Shown here: positions 56,741 to 64,000 of the stretch, piece by piece
How the letters are laid out: each line of letters opens with the position of its first letter
Position numbering within the stretch: position 1 is the first letter of the stretch
Assembly: GCF_050947875.1 (NCBI RefSeq)
Contig: NC_134568.1
Coordinates: 198,872,258-198,936,257 of the forward strand
Source of the DNA: Dermacentor variabilis
Lineage: Eukaryota; Arthropoda; Arachnida; Ixodida; Ixodidae
Direction of reading: 5' to 3'
DNA length: 64,000 nucleotides
Translations under genes and position numbers: made by a program
Notes under the pieces: generated by a model
What the model was told of the DNA's origin: nothing
The model's input: only the letters and a program-made list of their open reading frames with translations
Databases searched by the model: none

Positions 56741-58099
56741 ATCATCATCATGATCATCATCATCAGCCTGGTTACGCCCACTGCAGGGCAAAGGCCTCTC
56801 CCATACTTCTCCAACTACCCCGGTCATGTACTAATTGTGGCCATGTTGTCCCTGCGAACTTCTTAATCTCATCCGCCCACCTAACTTTCTGCCGCCCTCT
56901 GCTACGCTTCCCTTCCCTTGGAATCCAGTCCGCAACCCTTAATGACCATCGGTTAGCTTCCCTCCTCATTACATGTCCTGCCCATGCCCATTTCTTTTTC
57001 TTGATTTCAACTAAGATATCATTAACTCGCGTTTGTTCCCTCACCCAGTCGGCTCTTTTCTTATCCCTTAACGTTACACCCATCATTCTTCTTTCCATAG
57101 CTCGTTGCGTCCTTCTCAATTTCAGTAAAACCCTTTTCGTAAGCCTCCAGGTTTCTGCCCCGTATGTGAGTACTGCTAAGACACAGCTATTATATACTTT
57201 TCTCTTGAGGGATAATGGCAACCTGCTGTTCATGATCTGAGAATGCCTGCCAAACGCACCCCAGCCTATTCGTATTCTTCTGATTATTTCAGTCTCATGA
57301 TCCGGATCCGCAGTCACTACCTGTCCTAAGTAGATGTATTACCTTACCACTTCCAGTGCCTCGCTACCTATCGTAAACTGCTGTTCTGTTCCGAGACTGC
57401 CAAACATTACTTTTGTTTTCTGTAGATTAATTTTTAGACCCACCCTTCGGCTTTGCCTCTCCAGGTCAGTGAGCATGCATTGCAATTGGTCCCCTGAGTT
57501 ACTAAGCAAGGCAATATCATCAGCGAATCGCAAGTTACTAAGGTATTCTCCATTAACTTTTATCCCGAATTCTTCCCAATCCAGATCTCTGAATACCTCC
57601 TGTAAACACGCTGTGAATAGCATTGGAGATATCGTATCTCCCTGCCTGACGCCTTTCTTTATTGGGATTTTGTTGCTAGCTTTATGGAGGACTACGGTGG
57701 CTGTGGAGCCGCTATAGATATCTTCCAGTATTTTTACATATAGCTCATCTACACCCTGATTCCGTAATGCCTCCATGACTGCTGAGGTTTCGACTGAATC
57801 AAACGCTTTCTCGTAATGAATGAAAGCTATATATAAGGGTTGGTTATATTCCGCACATTTCTGTATCACCTGATTGATAGTGTGAATATGGTCTATTGTT
57901 GAGTAGCCTTTACGGAATCCTGCCTGGTCATTTGGTTGAGAGAAGCCTAAGGTGTTCCTGATTCTATTTGCGATTACCTTAGTAAATACTTTGCAGACAA
58001 CGGACAGTAAGCTAATCGGTCTATAATTTTTCAAGTCTTTGGCGTCCCCTTTCTTATGGATTAGGATTATGTTAGCGTTCTTCCAAGATTCCGGTACGC
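56741..58099 (-). mobile_element. RTE-type LINE, copy 2, inserted in the host LINE
   Basis: The same family as 9856-11729, with a (ATG)n tail at 56741-56765. Truncated at 58099 next to CTTCCCCACTTCCCC-type sequence. Over this length the RT is open except for a single TAA at plus-strand 57339-57341, where copy 1 has glutamate. [15 protein letters not shown] and the final Q-W-A stop (56772) are all present. Confidence 0.93.
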
Positions 58100-58395
58100 T
58101 TCCCCACTTCCCCAGATTCCCCACTTCCCGCCAAATGTTCAAGAAAACCATGCGAATGTACGACAGAGGAAAATACTAAGGAATTAACAAGGATCTAGAA
58201 GCTTTTCTGACGCCTTTTCAATCTGCATTTCATCACCAGTCTGTCACTGATAACAGTGCAGTTTTCAAGAACAAGATAAACGAACTAACAAACAATTTAT
58301 TCCCTGTATCAGTTTTCGTGCAAACCGCCAAAAACCGTGGATCTCAAACAATCTGAAAAGATTACAAAGAAGAAGAAAACGTCTTTACAGCGCTA

Positions 58396-58633
58396 GCCTA
58401 GGCCATATGCTCTGGCGTTGCCTCTCGTTACGAGGCACAGAACAAACCAATGAGGACAAGTGGCTCTCTGCTATCAAGAGCCCCGATGCCGGGGCGCAAC
58501 TATGGGCTGTCCAGAGGGCCCACGATGCGGCGGTCGGGCATGGCCTGACTGTCCCAACGTGGGAGCGGCCCGCAGCGCGCTGAGGCGCGTACCTCAGGAC
58601 CTTATTAAAGTTTTGCATCCATCCATCCAGTGC
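58396..58633 (+). mobile_element. I/R1-type LINE 3' end, inserted in the host LINE
   Basis: H-M-L-W-R-C, A-V-Q-R-A-H-D-A-A and L-T-V-P-T-W-E-R-P identify the same family as 25743 and 39018. It ends with a polyadenylation-like TTATTAAAG and an ATCCATCCATCC tail. The host LINE frame resumes directly after it as S-A-A-K-W-N-V. Confidence 0.85.
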
Positions 58634-59384
58634 AGCGAAATGGAACGTATGTACAGATGCATGGGATAAATACTATGCAGCCGAGGATTCATATTATGAT
58701 GCAATTCGCTGCGCCAAACACGCTTTTTTTTCAGACTGATCTGCCAAAAATCTTAGCGTATAACCCTATGAGGTTTTCGGAAATAAGCCTGCAAGAAACA
58801 TGTACCATCGCTCTCGCGAACACCGCAGGGCGAGGAAGCCACTGATAGTGAATGCGCTGACATATTTAACCATGTGTTTGTTTCCGTTTTCACAGACGAA
58901 ACTGACTTATCATTGCCCACTCCGCCTAGCGTAACACTTTCAGCAATGACATCAATCGAATTCACTGCGCAAGGCATCGTGAACCTTGTAGCCAGAATTA
59001 AGCTCTCATCAGCCGCTGGAGTCGACGAAATCAACTCAAAAATATTAAAAAAGCACGAAACATATTTCAGCCATATATCTTTCATTACTGTTTTCTCAGT
59101 CGCTTCCAACAGGGTCCCTACCGGACCACTGGAAGGTGGGGAGGGTCGTTCCGGCTCACAAATAAGGTATACAAGATTTTCCGTTAAACTATCGTCCCAT
59201 CTCCTTAACCAGCGTTCCTTGAAAACTCACCGAACATGTCATTTATTCACATATAATCACCTATCTAGTTTTCAACAATTCCCTTCATCCGGCTCAGCAC
59301 GGGTTTCGTAGAGGACTCTCCTGCGAAACACAACTGGCAATCTTCACCTTCGACCTACATTTTAACCTTTTCAGCAGCGTAGCT

Positions 59385-60480
59385 TTCTTGGGCTTGTTGG
59401 TGCATGATTGGGCTTGTTGTGCCAGAATGATTTTCCAGTGACCTTCAATCCAAAGATCGCCCTTTGATTACAATGCGTGTTCGAAGAGGTCACCATCTGC
59501 TGCAATGCACATTTGGCATCTCATAGGCACATTTTCCGAGGCGTTCTTGACATAGTATCAGGGATGGAGTTGCAGACTTGTCATTTTTTTCTTTTAGGTT
59601 ATCTGATTTTGTGGTTGGGTGTCCGGTATACTTGATCCTTGACGTAGCCCGAGAGAAAGAAATCGAGGGGAGTTAAATTTGGTGACCGTGCCGGCCAAGC
59701 AATGGACCCGTCGTCCAATACGCTGCTGCGGCAATACTTCATGCAGCCATTTGCAAGTTTTGCTGCTGCCGTGCGCGGAAGCACCATCATGCTGATACTA
59801 AATATCCTTGACCCTATAGCCAATGGAACTTCGCAAAGAAAATCCCCAAGCGCCCCATCAAGGAAGTCGTTGACGTATCTTTCGCCTGTAAGCCTGTTAT
59901 CAAAAAACACGGGGCCAATGATAGTGCCACAGTAAATTCCACACCATACATTAACCGACCACTGATACTGGTGATGTGTTTTCGAAACCCAGTGAGGGTT
60001 TTTGTCGCTCCATTAGTGAGCGTTGTGGATGTTTACTTGGGCATTACGTGAGAAGGTAGCTTCATCGGTCCACAGTATTTCGTTGACAAAGCCTGTGTCC
60101 TCTTCCGTCTCGATTATAATCCAGTTTGCAAAGTCCTTTCGATTTTGGAAATCGCGGGGCTCCAACATCTGGTGCAGCTGCACGTGGTACGGATGAAGTT
60201 CATTCTTCTTAAGTATTCTCCACACTGAAGACTTTGACACTCCAGCTTCCGCATTCACACTACGAACACTTGCTTGTGGGTCTGAAGAAAACTTTGAGAG
60301 AATACCTGTCTCCAAGTCCTCGCCCAGGTTTGAGGATTTATGTCGTTTCTTCATAAAAGTCCCAGTCTGCTTCAGCGTTTCATATGCCCCGCACAATCGT
60401 CATTGAGTTCGGACGCGTACCTGGATACCAGCGTTGAAATAGCTTGAAATAGCGTTGTTGTGGAGAACACGCAGGGATAC
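59385..60480 (-). pseudogene. mariner-superfamily transposase, DD41D-like
   Basis: Minus-strand reading: a helix-turn-helix region with S-V-R-S-V-N-A-E-A-G-V-S-K-S-S-V-W-R-I-L, then L-W-T-D-E-A-T-F (first catalytic D), R-L-T-G-E-R-Y, H-D-G-A-S-A-H (second D, in another frame), and S-P-N-L-T-P-L-D-F-F (third D). Counting across the frameshift gives about 41 residues between the second and third aspartates. The C-terminal C-I-A-A-D-G-D-L-F-E-H is at about 59460-59510. Several shifts disable it. Boundaries are approximate. Confidence 0.8.
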
Positions 60481-61527
60481 GGGCACCTGAGGAGCACTGG
60501 ATATATTGCAGTTCGCTGGGACTGGTTCAAACGAAGTACATAAGGTATGATCTACATCCGGTAAACGGGAACAGCCTGCGGGCGCACTCTCTCAGGGACA
60601 GGTCACGGTGCACAAGTGTGAAGCCAGACGCGGCCACCCGATACTGCGACCACGAAGCGATGCGCACGTGCGGGGTGCGAGATCAAAAAAGAACGTCTGG
60701 TAGACAGTAAGTGTGAGAAGGAGAGCAGACGGAGCCAGTGCAAAAAGAGTCGTCGTCTGAAGAAGGGATGCGTAATCTTCCTAGAATATAGCCAAGGTTT
60801 TTTTTTTTACCATTAGTTAGTTTTGTCCCCGTGTGATTTATCCGCTGTTATTCGAGCCCTAAGCTTTAAAGTTGCAGCATCATCGTTCAATTCTAAAACT
60901 ACTACAAGGTCATTTTTGTACAAAGGCAAAATTGTAGCAGCTGTCATCGCCTTCCATCGTCCCCACGCGCTTCGCCCTTTCCTTCTTTCAAGCAGAATCA
61001 AAATGCCGCTTTCGTCTTTTCTTTTTTGTGGACGCTTTATCGCTTCGGCAATGCTCGGCAAGCAGCATTCATTTGCACTGTTATGCGATAAGAGTCGCAT
61101 GCCCAGATACGTAAACCAGGCATAACGCCTAGTCGCGGGCCAGTCTCGCTGCAGCCGACCTTGTTCATCCATCGTACGCTTGAGAGCAGCACGATAACAG
61201 TACGCAAGCGTCCCGTCACGTGGTATTTTTTCATATCTCGCGAGATTTCTTTGGAACGCGGAAAAAAGGACACGTGAAATATATCGTGTTGGAAACAATT
61301 TATTGAGAGGTTTCTCAAGGTGCTCTACAACTTTGCGTATCACACCTGGGGTCTGCAGCCAATACTTAATAAGTTGATTAATTAAACATAACTAATCCGT
61401 TAGTTAATGGGAAAATAAAAAATAGCCTGAATAACTCTAAGTCAGTGCCAACATTATGCATTCGGTTCAACAATCCGGAGTGCCTTTCATTTTTAAAACT
61501 TTGGCTCAAGTTATGTGGGACAACCTG
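60481..61527 (-). mobile_element. DNA-transposon end with CAGGTTGTCCC terminus
   Basis: The right end reads GGGACAACCTG before TA (61528-61529). On the minus strand it starts CAGGTTGTCCCACATAACTT and continues with AT-rich TAATTA-type sequence, as in mariner-related MITEs of arthropods. The minus-strand 176-codon frame 61343-60813 has no recognised domain. The left end is not found, so whether it is one element with the transposase to its left is open. Confidence 0.55.
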
Positions 61528-62591
61528 TATATTAATGATCTGGCACATCAAGTAACGTGTAAAATCCGTATCTTCGCCGACTGTGTAATTTATCATACTA
61601 TTACTAACACTTCGGATCAAGTTACCCTTCAAAACAGCCTTAACCGCATCCATGAATGGTCTGGCCTCTGGTTAATGACGCTAAACGCTAACAAACGTAA
61701 ACTGGCCTCATTTCATTGTCGACACAACCACTTTATTTTTTCCTACACAGTTGCTAACTCAGCTATAGAAAGCGTCCAGTCATTCAAGTATCTTGGCATC
61801 ACCCTCTGCAGTGACGTTTCTTAGCGAACACACATTACCGCAATCATATCATCTGCCAACAGATCTCTATAGGATTCATAACACGTCCTCTTCGTCATGC
61901 GCCGCGACACGGGAAACTGATAGCATAGAAAACCCTCATCAGACCTAAACTTGAGTGTACCAGTCCGATCAGGAACCCGCACCACGTATACCTAAATAAT
62001 GCACTCGAATCTGTTCAAAACCGCGCCATTCACTTCTTCCATTCTTCGATCATATTCGTATAACATCAGCGCTTCATCCCCGAAGGCAAACTCTGGTCTC
62101 GAAAACCTCGAAGCTAGCTGTCGCATCGCCAGCCTCTGTTTGCTCCACAAGTTTTACCATAGCATCTCTAAATCAAACGCCTTACATTACTCATATGACC
62201 GGCATATCTCACCGCACTGCACATCCGTCTCAGATTGCCCGGCCTCTTTCTCGAACAAAGACTTCTTCAGGTTCCATTTTTCCCCGCGCTGTTGTGGACT
62301 GGAACGCCCTCCCCGCCGGCGTCGCCACCATTACGTGCCCACTGTCATACGCAAATGCTGTAACCGCTTATATTATAAGGCAGTGACTTGCATTTATTTG
62401 TTGAATATATTAACCCACCCCTTATGTAATACCCCCCAGGAGGTCTTTAAGGTGAATAAAGTGAAAGTGAAGAAAGGAAGATGCTCTTGTCATATTGCAT
62501 CACGTTAGGTGTTCGGCTGCCTTCCGGTATATTGCACGCGGCATTACGTCAGTGGAGCACAGTACATACCGTGATACACGGCGTGTGCAAC

Positions 62592-62806
62592 CCACCGGGC
62601 TGGTGGGGTGGCTATGGCGCTACGCTACTAAGCCCAAAGGCGCGAGATGAAATCCCTGCCACGGCGGCCGCATTTCGATGGGGGTGAAATGCAGAAACGC
62701 CTGTGGTTCCGTGCATTGGGTGCACGTTAAATAACCCCATAGGGTCAAAACGGCCTCATAATCAAACCGTGGTTTTGGCACGTAAAACCGCAGAATTTAA
62801 TTTTTA
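62592..62806 (+). repeat. Ruka-type SINE, diverged head
   Basis: GGTGGGGTGGCTATGGCGC head, a mutated B box (GAGATGAAATCCC), then GCGGCCGCATTTCGATGG, GTGCACGTTAAATAACCCC and TTTTGGCACGTAAAACCGC with a TTTAATTTTT tail. Confidence 0.88.
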
Positions 62807-64000
62807 CGGCTTGTGCGGTGCCATTTTGCACATAGGAAACGCTCCCAGTGGAGAGGCTTTAGATATTTCATGGAGCTGTACAGCATAGCACCGTTAATTC
62901 TTGCCTGACACTACCGCACTACGCTGCTTTTAGCGATTGTTTTGCCGGGTGTTAAAATGTCACGGTAGATAATTACGATACTCCCTAATGCGAAATTTGA
63001 GCTAAACTATATGTGTTTTAATTTCGCGATACATTGGCTGGCGCGGACAATCTGTCTCGTGCGGCACATTGCAGACGGAGCGAAGTGTGGCGCGACTGCC
63101 TCGCTAATCGGGAGATCGCGAGAGGCAGCGCGTGGGTGACGCGTGGGCGTGATTCACAGCAGCCGCCGCAGACAGACCTCCACTCATGCAGCGCTTTGTT
63201 TCCTTATATGACATCGGTCATATCATTGCGTAGAATAACCGGAACAGGCAAAGGCAACGAACACGCTCTCAAGCACCTATGACATCTAAAAAAGTTGAAA
63301 GTACTCGAACCACACGCGACCTCTCCTAGTTGTCCTAGTTGTCCGCTAAGGACAACTAGGAGAGGTCCCAGCAGGAGGGCCTCGTTGTTCTGCGAGGCAA
63401 CGCCGAGCAACCCAAACGATCAGCAACAGTTGCCGCTCCGCAGACCTGCCTCAGCGCCGTCACCTCTCAGGTGTCTAAATCGGGCTCCAAAGACGGTTTG
63501 CGAAGACCTCGGCGGGCGGGCCGCCCCAGAAACCGGGGCAAAGATTTCGCGAAATGCGGCCCTCTTTCATTTCCTTTGGCTTCGGAAAAATTGAAGGCAC
63601 GTCCCCTGTGACACGACTGTAGCACTCGTGGCGCACAACGCCAAGGAAGGGTGGAGGGACGCAGCGCGACTCCCCATCTCGAGCGACTTCTGGCTCGCTG
63701 CATTTCCAAGCCATAAATAACATTGCTCCGTTCCACGTTGGAGTGGGGTGGGCTGAAGGCGCCACCGCAAAGGAAGAGCCGAGTTAGCACCGCGCACGCC
63801 GTCGGAAAAGGAAAAAAAAAGCGCGGGGTTCGCGCGCGCGCAGATCGTCAGCAGCGGTGGGAGAGGGGAGCAACGAGAAGCTCAGGCGCGACGGATGTCT
63901 CCACGAGGCACAAATGAAGAACACCTGGCGGCCACGGGCTAAAACTAGAACCCTGGGTTCAAGACCCAGATAGGGGGCTCCCCTCTCTTCGCGAGTAGCC
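62807..64000. other. no recognised gene; GC-rich end
   Basis: Contains a perfect 19-bp hairpin at 63318-63367 (see findings). 63380-63990 is GC-rich, with overlapping frames on both strands and no domain. Confidence 0.4.
63318..63367. repeat. perfect 19-bp inverted repeat
   Basis: GACCTCTCCTAGTTGTCCT (63318-63336) is exactly complementary to 63349-63367, with a 12-bp loop that itself begins AGTTGTCC, a partial third copy. Confidence 0.95.

Larger units (their letters stand above)
56221..62480 (+). mobile_element. host LINE (jockey/CR1-type), split by later insertions
   Basis: Four collinear pieces make one element. (1) 56230-56737: endonuclease domain, with V-C-Y-R-A-P-N-S-N and L-G-E-F-N-Y-S (the catalytic G-D-F-N aspartate is glutamate). 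(2) 58105-58395: linker with P-W-I-S-N-N-L-K-R-L-Q-R-R. (3) 58634-59384: K-W-N-V-C-T-D-A-W, S-S-A-A-G-V-D-E-I, and RT fingers L-N-Y-R-P-I-S-L-T. (4) 61529-62480: Y-I-N-D-L, F-A-D-C-V-I-Y (one aspartate of F-A-D-D lost by a 3-bp deletion), R-T-A-H-P-S-Q-I-A-R-P and F-P-R-A-V-V-D-W-N-A-L-P. The 3' UTR has CCCACCCCTTATGTAATACC. About 60 codons around the first catalytic aspartate are missing between pieces 3 and 4. Confidence 0.85.

Noticed and set aside
60813..61343. 176-codon minus-strand frame as a gene
   Set aside because: It lies inside a transposon terminal region and has no recognisable domain or context for a host gene.

Overview
The window is eukaryotic and almost certainly from a hard tick (Ixodidae, probably a metastriate genus). 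The evidence is the tRNA-derived Ruka-type SINE, a family described in ixodid ticks, present here in about nine copies. It is supported by many 5'-truncated LINEs, Penelope-like and Ty3/gypsy pieces, mariner-type and TTAA-flanked DNA elements, long simple repeats, and very low gene density. There are no operons, ribosome binding sites, CRISPR arrays or tRNA genes.

The one host gene I can identify confidently is a Snail/Scratch-family C2H2 zinc-finger repressor on the + strand. It is readable as three exons whose reading phases agree. Exon 1 (24569-24662) starts with a SNAG repressor motif. Exon 2 (40455-40876, or from 40596) encodes a low-complexity linker. Exon 3 (44632-45153) encodes five zinc fingers and the stop codon. 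The predicted protein is 345 aa (298 aa with the later exon 2 acceptor). A CpG-rich stretch precedes exon 1, and the first AATAAA after the stop is at 46137. Intron 1 (15.8 kb) and intron 2 (3.75 kb) are full of transposon debris; most of intron 2 is one Penelope-like element. A second, unidentified candidate exon is on the - strand at 47665-48115.

Region by region. 0-9.8 kb: a LINE zinc-motif scrap, a SINE body, a decayed minisatellite, one LINE 3' half (2.7-3.6 kb), then GC-rich and AT-rich DNA without recognisable genes. 9.8-22 kb: an RTE-type LINE, a SINE, a 676-bp fold-back element, gypsy pol remnants, a zero-loop palindrome flanked by 13-bp direct repeats, and long microsatellites. 23-46 kb: the scrt gene with TE-filled introns. 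46-51 kb: mostly unique DNA plus the candidate - strand exon. 51-64 kb: a dense TE graveyard. It holds Penelope GIY-YIG sequence with a hammerhead-like motif, a SINE inside a LINE, a mariner cut by a SINE, and one LINE (56.2-62.5 kb) broken by at least three later insertions.

Boundaries and family names of transposable elements were judged by eye from translated motifs and terminal repeats. No database search was possible.
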